Below are positions 45,983 through 54,467 of a stretch of 64,000 nt of DNA, piece by piece; position 1 is the stretch's first letter, and every line of letters starts with the position of its first letter. The notes under the pieces were generated by a model. That model saw nothing but the letters and a program-made list of their open reading frames with translations. It was not told the DNA's origin and ran no database searches. The position numbers and the translations under genes were made by a program. Location of the stretch: positions 84,912-148,911 of the forward strand of contig DASWNX010000018.1 in NCBI GenBank assembly GCA_036399055.1. Reading direction: 5' to 3'. This stretch comes from Jatrophihabitans sp. (lineage in GTDB: Bacteria > Actinomycetota > Actinomycetes > Mycobacteriales > Jatrophihabitantaceae).

Positions 45983-46321
45983 CTTGCCCGGGGCGCCCCC
46001 GGTTCGCCGGCCTGGCCGCGCACCAGACCCCCCGCTGCTGGGTCACGACCACGGCCGCTGTGAGGAACTTGCTGGCGCGAGCCGGCTCGAATGGGTGCTC
46101 ATCCGAGCCGGCCGTACCGCGGTGATCCTCACCTAGGCAGAGGCCACAGCACCGCCGTTGATACCTCGTTTCAGACATGGATCGTTTCCAGTCATAGATC
46201 GCCGCGCGGCGATCTATGACTGGCGGTGGTGACACATCATCGCCATGTATCAGCGAGCTGCCGGCTACCTCCTTGTCATGCGGTGAAAAGGTCCTAGGCT
46301 CTGATCTGAGGCGAAACCGCG
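45983..46321. other. Upstream region of the sigma/protease cassette
   Basis: No protein gene is supported. The region is less GC-rich after 46140 and contains the perfect palindrome at 46188-46223. Short ORFs here have no recognisable product. I see no clear -35/-10 pair; the sequence tgaaaaggtcctaggct (46284-46300) may be the promoter of the sigma gene. Confidence 0.4.
46188..46223. repeat. Perfect 36-bp palindrome
   Basis: Arms of 18 bp, CCAGTCATAGATCGCCGC and its exact complement, abut without a spacer (centre 46205/46206). There is no T run, so it is not a standard terminator. It lies about 100 bp before the sigma-factor start. It could be a dimeric-protein operator, a cruciform site, or a recombination or dif-like target. 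Confidence 0.95.
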
Positions 46322-46960
46322 GTGGCAAGCAACGCGACGGCGGGAGTGCGAACGACGGATGTGGCAGCGATGATCAATGCCGAAGCTGAACAGGAAACAC
46401 TGGCCAGTCGCGCGGGGGAGGTGTTCCAGCGCTTCCGCGAAGGTCACTCCGAGGCCATGGGTGAGCTGGTGGCGATGCTCACCCCGATCCTGTGGCACAC
46501 CGTGCGCGCCCAACGCCTGGACAGGGAGTCCACCGAGGACGTGCTGCAGACCACCTGGCTGGCGTTGGTCCGCAGCACCGAGTCGATCTCAGACCCGCGG
46601 GCGGTGTTGCAATGGCTGATCGTCGCGGCCCGCCGGGAGGCCTGGCGGGTGATGAAGGCGCAGGCGCGGCAGTTGCCCTACGAGATCGATGAGGACGCCC
46701 TTCAGACGCCTGACTCCGACCTGCCCGAAAGCGTCGTTCTGCGCGGCGTCTCGCAGAAGGTGCTCTGGTCTCATGTGTCCGCGCTGTCGGAACGATGCCG
46801 GACGCTGCTGCGGGTGATCGCCTTCGCCGACCGCCCTGATTACCCGGAACTGGCCCGTTCGCTGGGCATGCCCATCGGAAGTATCGGCCCGACCCGTGGC
46901 CGATGCCTTGCGAAGCTGCGCGCTTCACTGTCCGCCGACGCTCGTTGGGAGCTGCGATGA
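46322..46960 (+). CDS. Sigma-70/ECF-like sigma factor
   Basis: A 212-residue sigma factor of two-domain type. Region 2 is LTPILWHTVRAQRLDRESTEDVLQTTWLALVRS with RAVLQWLIVAARREAWRVMK. Region 4 is LSERCRTLLRVIAFADRPDYPELARSLGMPIGSIGPTRGRCLAKLRASL, including the S-I-G-P-T-R-x-R helix-turn-helix. A GTG at 46322 with GAGGCG upstream is chosen; ATG 46370 is possible. The stop overlaps the next gene by ATGA. No classical anti-sigma gene adjoins, so control may come from the partner proteins of this cassette. Confidence 0.9.
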   Translation: MASNATAGVRTTDVAAMINAEAEQETLASRAGEVFQRFREGHSEAMGELVAMLTPILWHTVRAQRLDRESTEDVLQTTWLALVRSTESISDPRAVLQWLIVAARREAWRVMKAQARQLPYEIDEDALQTPDSDLPESVVLRGVSQKVLWSHVSALSERCRTLLRVIAFADRPDYPELARSLGMPIGSIGPTRGRCLAKLRASLSADARWELR

Positions 46961-47463
46961 ACACCTCCGAGATTCCTGACGAGCGGCTGGCCGGAGCTCC
47001 GCTCGACGCCTCGGACGCGATCGTCCTGTCCATGATCGCTGAGCTGTACGACCTGGTCGACCCGGTTCCCTCGGACTTGGTGGACCGGCTCCAGTTCAGC
47101 ATCACCTTGGACGCGCTCAACGCCGAGCTTGCCGAGCTGCAGCAGCTGCCCGAGCCTGCGCTGGCCTTCCGCGGCGAGCAGGCCAGTGTCGTCAACACTT
47201 TGACTTTCACCAGCGAGAGCCTGACGACCATGGTCGCGCTCAGCCCGGACGGCCCGGACCGGGTGCGGATCGACGGCTGGATCGCTCCCGGCGCCGAGGC
47301 CGTCGTCGAACTGCACCAGGGCGCGCTGACCCGTCGGGTCTCGGCCGACGCCGACGGCAGGTTCGTCTTCGAGGACGTCGCGCACGGCCTGACCCGGTTC
47401 GTGGTGAGCGCCGCCGACCCGGGCGCCCACCCCCCGGTCATGACGCCCGCCGTCGAGATCTGA
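46957..47463 (+). CDS. 168-aa protein with carboxypeptidase-regulatory-like beta domain
   Basis: Coupled to the sigma gene by ATGA. The N-terminal half (about 1-75) is helical and acidic (DAIVLSMIAELYDLVDPVPSDLVDRLQFSITLDALNAELAEL). The C-terminal half is a beta-sandwich-like segment (VRIDGWIAPGAEAVVELHQ, ADADGRFVFEDVAHGLTRFVVS), similar to carboxypeptidase-regulatory or Ig-like domains. No signal peptide or membrane helix, and no zinc-binding anti-sigma motif. The helical part could bind the sigma factor and the beta part could be a protease substrate or adaptor, but function is unknown. Confidence 0.75.
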   Translation: MNTSEIPDERLAGAPLDASDAIVLSMIAELYDLVDPVPSDLVDRLQFSITLDALNAELAELQQLPEPALAFRGEQASVVNTLTFTSESLTTMVALSPDGPDRVRIDGWIAPGAEAVVELHQGALTRRVSADADGRFVFEDVAHGLTRFVVSAADPGAHPPVMTPAVEI

Positions 47464-47508
47464 CAAGGCAACCAAGGCCTTCGGGCTCAAGCAACCGTCG
47501 AGGATCAC

Positions 47509-49167
47509 ATGAGCTCAACCCAGCCCCCTGACGACCTCGGCGCGGCGCGGCCACCACGGCGGCGGCGTGAACCCAGCCTCAACCCGCCGCCAGAAGTGCT
47601 CAACAAGCATGGCGGCCGGTTGCTCGACCCCTCCAGCGCCGTTCGGCTGCCGGGTCAGCCGGCGATCCGTCCGACCGTCTATGTCGGCTGGCGGCTGCTG
47701 GTCCGTTCGGTCAAGCTCGATGACGAGGTGCTGCCCGCCCTCAACCAGGCCGCCTCCGAGTCGAACCTGCGGTTGGTCTTCGACCAGGCCGACGCCAAGC
47801 TGCTCGGGCTCGCTCGGCAGGCCGGCCTTGAAGACCTGGCGCTGCGGGTGCTGGCCACCCGGGTTCGGCTTGAGCCGGCCAGCGACAAGCCGGCCGCGCC
47901 GCCGGACGCCTGGCAGGTGCTGCAGAGCTTCCGTTCCATCGTCGGGTCGGACAACCCGGCGGCCTCCCAGGTCAGCCTGGATCACCTGCTCACCGCGACC
48001 GACGGGATGCAGCACTCCGCCGGTGTCTCCGGCGCCCCGCACATGGGCGGCGCCCCATACATGGGTGGCGGGGGTGCGGACGGAGTGCCCTACATGGGCG
48101 GCGGCAGCGTCGGCGTCAGCTCGCAGTACGGCATCCCCGGACACGGCGGCCGGGCCCCGGTCACCTGGATGGGAGCGCCGCCCACCCGGGTCTCCCACGA
48201 TGACAAGCCCTGTCGGCGGCCGGTCGTGGCGGTGCTGGACACCGGCGTCGGCAAGCACCCCTGGTTGCCGGCCTCGATCGTCAAACGCCACCCCCACATC
48301 GGAAGCCTGCCGATCGGCCACACCGACCCGGCGACCGACCCAGAGGTCAGCGGGTACTTGGACAACCCGCTGGAGGGCACCCTGGACCCGGACGCCGGCC
48401 ACGGCACCTTCATCGCCGGACTGATACGGCAGATCTGCCCCGATGCCAACATCCTCGCGATCCGGGTGATGTACGGCGACGGCGCGGTGCCCGAAGGCGA
48501 CCTGCTGGAGGCGTTGAACCGGCTGTTGCTGCGTCAGGCGCTGGCCCAGGCGCTGAACAAGCCCAGTTGGCTGGTCGACGTCATCTCGCTGTCTCTGGGC
48601 TATTACCACGAGCTGCCCGCCGACTTCGCCTATGACCAGCTGCTGCTCGAGACGCTTCGCGCGCTCGGCGAGCTCGGCGTCGCGATCGTCGCGGCGGCCG
48701 GTAACGACGCGACCGCCAGGCACTTCTATCCCGCCGGATTCGCGCCGCACGTGGGCGGTCAATGGAACGCCGTCGAGCCCAACGTGCTGCCGGTGATCAG
48801 CGTCGGCGCGCTCAATCCGGACCTGCGATCGGTCGCGCTGTTCAGCAACGCCGGTGACTGGGTGTGCTGTCACCGTCAGGGCGCGGCCCTGGTGAGCACC
48901 ATGCCGACCACCTTCAACGGCTCCCTGCAGCCGGTCGCCGCCGTTCACCCCCACGGCAGCGGACTGCGCTCCACCATCGACCCGGACAACTTCTACGGCG
49001 GCTTCTCCACCTGGAGCGGCACGTCGTTCGCGGCGCCGATCCTGGCCGCAGAGCTGGCCAAGGTCCTGTGGGAGTCCAAGAGCCTGGACACCTCTGACGC
49101 CGCCACGATGCTGGACCGGGGCTGGAGCGCGCTGGAACTGCTGACCGACGTCCGGCGCCCCGCGTGA
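47509..49167 (+). CDS. Cytoplasmic S8 (subtilisin-type) serine peptidase
   Basis: A 552-residue peptidase without signal peptide. The catalytic triad is intact: D244 (VAVLDTGVG), H298 (GHGTFIAGL) and S506 (GTSFAAPILAAE), with oxyanion N399 (AAAGNDA). Residues 1-165 hold a Pro/Arg-rich start and a helical-beta region (YVGWRLLVRS...LRLVFDQ). Residues about 170-215 are Gly/Met-rich with repeats PHMGGAP-YMGGGGADG-VPYMGGG, probably an exposed linker. Third gene of the cassette, 45 bp after the 168-aa gene. In-cell processing of a partner is more likely than secretion. Confidence 0.93.
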   Translation: MSSTQPPDDLGAARPPRRRREPSLNPPPEVLNKHGGRLLDPSSAVRLPGQPAIRPTVYVGWRLLVRSVKLDDEVLPALNQAASESNLRLVFDQADAKLLGLARQAGLEDLALRVLATRVRLEPASDKPAAPPDAWQVLQSFRSIVGSDNPAASQVSLDHLLTATDGMQHSAGVSGAPHMGGAPYMGGGGADGVPYMGGGSVGVSSQYGIPGHGGRAPVTWMGAPPTRVSHDDKPCRRPVVAVLDTGVGKHPWLPASIVKRHPHIGSLPIGHTDPATDPEVSGYLDNPLEGTLDPDAGHGTFIAGLIRQICPDANILAIRVMYGDGAVPEGDLLEALNRLLLRQALAQALNKPSWLVDVISLSLGYYHELPADFAYDQLLLETLRALGELGVAIVAAAGNDATARHFYPAGFAPHVGGQWNAVEPNVLPVISVGALNPDLRSVALFSNAGDWVCCHRQGAALVSTMPTTFNGSLQPVAAVHPHGSGLRSTIDPDNFYGGFSTWSGTSFAAPILAAELAKVLWESKSLDTSDAATMLDRGWSALELLTDVRRPA

Positions 49168-49239
49168 GCCCGCAGAGCCATCCAGCGCCTGCACGCTGAT
49201 TCGCGGCCCAGCCGCGCGCTGAGTGGGTAGGGTCACGGA

Positions 49240-51780
49240 ATGATCCGCATTGACAGCGCGGGTCTGGCCGAAGCTAGACGGCTGCACGCGCTGGGCGTCG
49301 AGCACAACAACGCCGGCCATCCGCTGCGTGCCGCCAAACTGTTCCGGCGGGCCCTGTCGCTGCCGGCCCTGGGCGAGCACGCCAGCGGCCAGGCTCGGCT
49401 GATGGCAGCTCGCATCTGGATCAGCTTGGCCATGAGCGAGTCCGAGCTCAACGGCGCCGAGCGCGGGCTGGCCGCGCTGGCCGAGGCTGAGCGCCTGGTC
49501 GAGCTGAGCGAGCATCCGGAACTGAGCGCCCTGCTGCACCTGCAGAACGGCTACATCCACGTCCGGGCCGGGCATTTCGAGGCCGGTCTGGAGCACCTGA
49601 ACTCCGCGGTCGCCCTGATCGATCACGCCGAGCCGGCGCATGCCAGCAACATCCTGCTCAACCGGGGCAGCCTGCACCTGTATCGCGGTCAGTTGACCGC
49701 GGCCAGGCAGGATCTCAGCCAGTCAGCGGAGCTCGCCGCCGCGCACGGCCTGCGGGTGGAGGAGTTCAAGGCCCGGCACAATCTGGGCTATCTGGAGTTC
49801 CTGGCCGGCAACCTGGCGATGGCCCTGAGATCCATGGACGACGCGCAGGCCATCGACGCCAAGGTGTCCCTCGCGGTCGCGCTGCTGGACCGGGCCCGGG
49901 TGCTGCTGGAGGCCGGCCTGCACCGGGAGTCCGATGACTCGCTGATCGAGGCGGCCGCGCTGTTCCGGGCCGAGCGGCTGCACAAGGAGCTGGCCGAGGT
50001 GGAACTGGCCCGGGCCGAGTGCGCCTTGCTGGACGGTGAGACCGCGGCGGCGCGCAGGCTGGCGGCCACTGCCCGCAACCGGTTCCGCCGACGCTCCAAT
50101 GACCGGTGGCGCCGCGACGCCGAGCTGGTGCTGCTGCACGCCGACCTGGCAGCCGGCCGCCCTGGCAGCCGGTTGGCCGGACCGGCGCTTCGGCTGGCGT
50201 CGGAATTCCGCACGGCGGGCCTGGACACCCAGGCCAGGACCAGCCAGTTGATCGCCGCCGAGGCGCTGCTTCGCGCCGGGCAGACGGAGCAGGCCCGCAC
50301 GGTGGCCGCTGAGGCCGGGCCGATCCGGACCGCTGACCCGGTCTCGGCCCGGCTGCAGACCCGGCTGGTGCGAGCCCGGTTGTCCATCGCAGGCCAGGAC
50401 GTCACCAGCGCCCGACGTGAGATCCGCACCGGTCTGACCGAGCTTGCCAACCACCAAGCCCAGTTCGGCTGCATCGACCTGCAGACTGCCAGCGCTGTGC
50501 ACGGCCGTCAGCTCGCCGAGCTGGGCCTGGCCATGGCGCTGGCCGAGGGTAAGCCGGCCGGCGTGCTGGCCGCGATCGAGCGCGGGCGGGCGACCTCGAG
50601 CAGGCTGCCGGGAGTCAGCGCGCCCACGGACCCGGTGGCGGCCGAACTGCTGGCTGAGCTGCGGCGCGCGGTCGAGGGGCTGCGCTTGATCCAGTCCGAC
50701 GCCGCGGCCGCCGAGAAGGCCACCGCGCAGCGACGCCGGATCGCCGAGCTGCAGCGGGACCTGCGGGCTCGCTCCTGGCAGACAGCGGGCACCGGAAGCG
50801 CTCCAAGGCCGGCCTCCTTGGCTCAGATAGAGGCGGAGCTGAGCCGTGCCGAGACGGCGCTGGTGTGCTACTTCGACGTCGGCGGCCGGTTGCACGCGGT
50901 CGTGCTCGCCCACGGCCGGTCCCGGATCGTGCCCCTCGGCGACAGCGTGACGGTGTCGGAGACGGTCCGCCGGGTTAGGGCCGACCTTGACGTGCTGGCC
51001 CAGTCCAACCTGCCGCAGGCGCTGCTCGCCGCGGTCTGCGCGACCTTGAACCGGTCGCTGTCCAGGCTTGCGGAGCTGTTGCTTGCCCCGCTGGCGCTGC
51101 CTGAGGACCGGGTGGTGATCGTGCCGACCGGGATCCTGGCCGCGTTGCCGTGGACCAACCTGGCGCCGATGAGAGGCCGCCCGGTGGTGGTGGCGCCCTC
51201 GGCGACGGCCTGGTTGGCAGCCAACCGGCCGGCCGGGCGGGGCAACGGGCCGGTGGTGGGGGTGGCCGGGCCGGACCTGACCCACTCCGAGAAGGAGGTC
51301 CTCGCGATCGGCAGGGCCTGGCCGGGGGCGCGGGTGCTGACCGGCGCCCAAGGCGGTCGTGCCGAGCTGGTGTCCGCGCTGGCCTCGGCCACCGTGGTGC
51401 ACGTGGCCGCGCACGGTCAGCACAATGCCGAGAACCCGCTGTTCTCCCTGATCCGGCTGATCGACGGCCCGCTGTTCGCCTACGAGCTCGACCTCACCAG
51501 CCGGGCCGCCGAGCATGTGGTGCTGTCGGCCTGCGAGCTCGGCCAGGCGACCATCCGGACCGGTGACGAGGCCCTCGGGCTCACCAGCGTGCTGCTGCGG
51601 CTGGGCACCCGGTCGGTGATCTCGGGAGTCGCCCGGGTGCCTGACGACGTCGCGGCCGAGGTGATGACCGATTACCACGTGGCGCTGTCCGGCGGCCTGG
51701 ACTCTGCGTCGGCGCTGGCCCAGGCCTGCGCCGCGTCCAGCACGCCCGCGCCGTTCGTCTGCTTCGGCTCGAGCTGGTGA
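49240..51780 (+). CDS. TPR-CHAT protease (caspase/separase-like)
   Basis: An 846-residue protein. About residues 5-430 are tetratricopeptide-like helical repeats (for example ALGVEHNNAGHPLRAAKLFRRALS, LLNRGSLHLYRGQLTAARQDL, HNLGYLEFLAGNLAMALRSM). A coiled segment (about 480-530) follows, then the CHAT domain. Its caspase-type dyad is intact: H725 (VVHVAAHGQHNAENPLFSLI) and C765 (VVLSACELGQ). CHAT proteases act in Csx29 of Craspase, in gasdermin systems and other immunity systems. Last gene of the cassette, 72 bp after the subtilase; its TPR part would sense a partner or ligand. Confidence 0.93.
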   Translation: MIRIDSAGLAEARRLHALGVEHNNAGHPLRAAKLFRRALSLPALGEHASGQARLMAARIWISLAMSESELNGAERGLAALAEAERLVELSEHPELSALLHLQNGYIHVRAGHFEAGLEHLNSAVALIDHAEPAHASNILLNRGSLHLYRGQLTAARQDLSQSAELAAAHGLRVEEFKARHNLGYLEFLAGNLAMALRSMDDAQAIDAKVSLAVALLDRARVLLEAGLHRESDDSLIEAAALFRAERLHKELAEVELARAECALLDGETAAARRLAATARNRFRRRSNDRWRRDAELVLLHADLAAGRPGSRLAGPALRLASEFRTAGLDTQARTSQLIAAEALLRAGQTEQARTVAAEAGPIRTADPVSARLQTRLVRARLSIAGQDVTSARREIRTGLTELANHQAQFGCIDLQTASAVHGRQLAELGLAMALAEGKPAGVLAAIERGRATSSRLPGVSAPTDPVAAELLAELRRAVEGLRLIQSDAAAAEKATAQRRRIAELQRDLRARSWQTAGTGSAPRPASLAQIEAELSRAETALVCYFDVGGRLHAVVLAHGRSRIVPLGDSVTVSETVRRVRADLDVLAQSNLPQALLAAVCATLNRSLSRLAELLLAPLALPEDRVVIVPTGILAALPWTNLAPMRGRPVVVAPSATAWLAANRPAGRGNGPVVGVAGPDLTHSEKEVLAIGRAWPGARVLTGAQGGRAELVSALASATVVHVAAHGQHNAENPLFSLIRLIDGPLFAYELDLTSRAAEHVVLSACELGQATIRTGDEALGLTSVLLRLGTRSVISGVARVPDDVAAEVMTDYHVALSGGLDSASALAQACAASSTPAPFVCFGSSW

Positions 51781-51839
51781 TCGGCTCGGCAACTGGATTT
51801 GGACGGGAGTCCCCAGGCACGTAGCATCGACCTCGAACC

Positions 51840-51970
51840 ACCCGAAGACCGCTGGTTGTCGCGTGCGCACATGCGACCGAACAGCTCCGAAGCGCCGGAG
51901 CGACCCGCGCAGGATGGCCCGGTAGCGAGACTCCTCATTCGCCCCGTGCGCCCTGCGCCGGGGCGTTTCT
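51840..51970 (+). promoter_or_regulatory. rplJ leader: L10 leader region of rplJ-rplL
   Basis: The untranslated region begins CCGAAGACCGCTGG and later reads GCGCAGGATGGCCC and GCGAGACT, the pattern seen in actinobacterial L10 leaders to which L10(L12)4 binds for autogenous control. A 7-bp hairpin CGCCCCG / CGGGGCG (51940-51965) with TTT follows it. No gene overlaps. Confidence 0.55.
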
Positions 51971-52036
51971 GTGTTCCGAGGTTGATCGGCCGCCCACCGC
52001 TGGCGAGCCGGCGCAGACGTGCAAGAGAGGAGGGAC

Positions 52037-52699
52037 ATGCCGAACAAAGAGAAGCTCGGTGCGGTCGCCGAGATCGTCGACCAGTTCAACGCATCCTCGG
52101 CGACGGTGATCACCGAGTACCGCGGGTTGACCGTCAAGCAGGTGACGCAGCTTCGCCAAGCGTTGGGCGGGGACACCACCTACACCGTGGTCAAGAACAC
52201 CCTCACCCGACGGGCCGCCGCCCAAGCCGGCGTCAGCATCGACGACAGCCTGCTGGTGGGGCCGACCGCGATCGCGTTCGTCAAGGGCGACCCGGTCGCG
52301 GCCGCCAAGGGTTTGCGTGATTTCGCCAAGGCCAACCCGCTGCTGGTCATCAAGGGCGGCGTGGTCGAGGGCAAGTCGATCAGCGCCGCCGAGGTCAACC
52401 AGATCGCTGATCTGGAGTCCCGTGAGGTGTTGCTGGCCCAGATCGCCGGTGTCCTCAAGGCACTGCCGAGCCGCGCCGCGGGCCTGTTCCAGGCGCCGCT
52501 GTCGCAGGTCGCCAGGCTGGCCAAGGCACTGGAGGACAAGACTCCGGGTGAGGCCGCCGCACCGGCGTCCGAGACCGCGGTCGAATCCTCCGACGCAGCC
52601 GAGGCGCCCGCCGACGCAGCCGAGGCTTCTGCCGACGCTGCCGAGGCTTCTGCCCCGCAGACAGCAACCGACACTCCCGCCGAGCCGGCGGAGCAGTAA
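52037..52699 (+). CDS. rplJ: 50S ribosomal protein L10
   Basis: Stalk base protein that anchors L7/L12 dimers. [40 protein letters not shown] is typical, as is [12 protein letters not shown]. The 220-residue protein has an Ala/Glu-rich tail of about 45 residues beyond the L12-binding helix ([11 protein letters not shown]), longer than most. ATG 52037 follows GAGGAGGG; the earlier in-frame start (52019) would add six residues. Confidence 0.97.
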   Translation: MPNKEKLGAVAEIVDQFNASSATVITEYRGLTVKQVTQLRQALGGDTTYTVVKNTLTRRAAAQAGVSIDDSLLVGPTAIAFVKGDPVAAAKGLRDFAKANPLLVIKGGVVEGKSISAAEVNQIADLESREVLLAQIAGVLKALPSRAAGLFQAPLSQVARLAKALEDKTPGEAAAPASETAVESSDAAEAPADAAEASADAAEASAPQTATDTPAEPAEQ

Positions 52700-52744
52700 C
52701 CAACCCATCTGCCGGCTTTCCCGGCGATACAGAAAGGACACATC

Positions 52745-53131
52745 ATGGCCAAGCTCAGCACTGACGAGCTCATCGACGCGTTCAAGGAGCTCACCCTTCT
52801 CGAGCTGTCGGCATTCGTGAAGCAGTTCGAGGAGACCTTCGACGTCACCGCCGCCGCTCCGGTCGCGGTCGCCGCTGCCGGTCCGGCCGGTGGCGCGCCT
52901 GCCGAGGCCGAGGCAGAGCAGGATGAGTTCGACGTCATCCTCGAAGCTGCCGGTGACAAGAAGATCCAGGTCATCAAGGAGGTGCGCACCCTCACCAGCC
53001 TCGGCCTCAAGGAGGCCAAGGACCTGGTGGACGGCGCTCCCAAGGCGGTCCTGGAGAAGGTCAACAAGGAGGCGGCGGAGAAGGCCCGCGCAGCCCTGGA
53101 AGGCGCCGGCGCCTCGGTGACCGTCAAGTAG
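52745..53131 (+). CDS. rplL: 50S ribosomal protein L7/L12
   Basis: A 128-residue stalk protein. The N-terminal dimer domain ([29 protein letters not shown]), Ala-rich hinge and C-terminal domain ([44 protein letters not shown]) are all standard. AGAAAGGA precedes the ATG. Last gene of the rplJL unit before a strong terminator. Confidence 0.98.
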   Translation: MAKLSTDELIDAFKELTLLELSAFVKQFEETFDVTAAAPVAVAAAGPAGGAPAEAEAEQDEFDVILEAAGDKKIQVIKEVRTLTSLGLKEAKDLVDGAPKAVLEKVNKEAAEKARAALEGAGASVTVK

Positions 53132-53153
53132 TTCCAGCACACCTGAGTTCCGA

Positions 53154-53191
53154 CGGTGGGGGCGGTCCGCGAAAGCGGGCCGCCCCCACCG
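53154..53191 (+). terminator. Terminator hairpin after rplL
   Basis: A 17-bp stem (CGGTGGGGGCGGTCCGC / GCGGGCCGCCCCCACCG, one G-T pair) closed by a GAAA tetraloop. No T run follows, which is common in high-GC species. It separates rplJL from the mce operon. Confidence 0.8.
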
Positions 53192-53426
53192 CCGTTCCGG
53201 CGAGCGGGTGCCCCCCTGCTCACCGCACCGATTCACCAGCTTTTACCGTTTCCCACTCCCTGAACCCCTCACCCATGGCTACTCTTTGCCAGGATTCGCA
53301 CACGCTGGCGTCATAGGCGGTAACCGATGGCCGGCTAGGTCGTTGTTAGGCCCAGATGCTGCTTTGAAGTCTGTGGATCAGCGCGCCTTTTCTCGGATTG
53401 AGTCCGCGGGCGAGAAAGGAGCCGGG

Positions 53427-54467
53427 GTGGGAGTCGAGGTTGCCGTCGAGGGCTTGACCAAGTCCTTCGGCAAGCAGGTCATCTGGGGTGATGTCACGCT
53501 CACCCTGCCCCCGGGCGAGATCAGCGTCATGCTCGGCCCGTCCGGCACCGGCAAGTCGGTCTTTCTCAAGACGCTGGTGGGCCTTCTCAAGCCTGACCGC
53601 GGCTCGATCATGATCAAAGACGTCAACCTGGCCAAGTGCAGCGAGCACCAGCTCTATGAGACCCGCAAGCTGTTCGGCGTGCTGTTTCAGGACGGCGCCC
53701 TGTTCGGCTCGATGAACCTGTACGACAACATCGCCTTCCCGCTGCGCGAGCACACCCGTAAGAGCGAGACCGAGATTCGCAAGATCGTCTCGGAGAAGCT
53801 TGAGATGGTGGGGCTGACCGGCACCGACAAGAAGCTGCCCGGTGAGATCTCCGGCGGCATGCGCAAGCGCGCCGGCCTGGCCAGGGCCCTGGTGCTGGAC
53901 CCCGAGATCATCCTGTTCGACGAGCCCGACTCGGGTCTGGACCCGGTGCGGGTGGCCTACCTGAACCAGCTGATCGTCGACCTGAACGCCCAGACCGACT
54001 CGACCTTCCTCATCGTCACCCACGACATCGGCACCGCTCGGACGGTGCCGGATAACCTGGGCCTGTTGTTCCGCCGAGAGCTGGTCATGTTCGGCCCGCG
54101 AGAGGTGTTGCTGACCTCTGAGGAGGCAGTGGTCGATCAGTTCCTCAACGGCCGCCGGGAGGGCCCGATCGGCATGTCCGAGGAGAAGGACGCCGGGCAG
54201 GTCGCGGCGGAGCTGGCCGCTATGACCGACAACGACCGCGCGCCGCGGGCGCCGGGGACTGGGCCGAAGGGCGCCACTGGAAGCGGTGTGCCGCCACAAC
54301 TGCTGCCCTCGCCCGGGCTGCCCGAACGCAAGGCGGCGGGCCGGCGGCAGGAGCGGGTGATGCAGATGCTGCACACCCTGCCCGAGAAGGCGCAGGAGGC
54401 GGTCAAGCGAGCCCTGGACGACGAGCACCGGTCACGGTTGCCCGCCTATGAGCCGGTGGCCGAATGA
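53427..54467 (+). CDS. Mce-system ATPase (MlaF/Mkl-like)
   Basis: ABC ATPase that powers the Mce lipid importer. The 346-residue protein has Walker A GPSGTGKSVF (about 38-47), SGGMRKRAGLARALVLDPEIILFDEPDSGLDP (signature plus Walker B) and THD (H-loop). The C-terminal 100 residues after GQVAAELAAM are Pro/Gly/Ala-rich and helical, resembling the extension of Mkl proteins. GTG start with AAAGGAG. In mycobacteria mkl lies near rplJL too. ATGA overlap with the first YrbE gene. Confidence 0.95.
   Translation: MGVEVAVEGLTKSFGKQVIWGDVTLTLPPGEISVMLGPSGTGKSVFLKTLVGLLKPDRGSIMIKDVNLAKCSEHQLYETRKLFGVLFQDGALFGSMNLYDNIAFPLREHTRKSETEIRKIVSEKLEMVGLTGTDKKLPGEISGGMRKRAGLARALVLDPEIILFDEPDSGLDPVRVAYLNQLIVDLNAQTDSTFLIVTHDIGTARTVPDNLGLLFRRELVMFGPREVLLTSEEAVVDQFLNGRREGPIGMSEEKDAGQVAAELAAMTDNDRAPRAPGTGPKGATGSGVPPQLLPSPGLPERKAAGRRQERVMQMLHTLPEKAQEAVKRALDDEHRSRLPAYEPVAE

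Noticed and set aside
47515-49677. 720-codon minus-strand frame opposite the subtilase
   Set aside because: No domain or signal is recognisable and the plus strand has an intact protease triad; typical GC-rich antisense frame.
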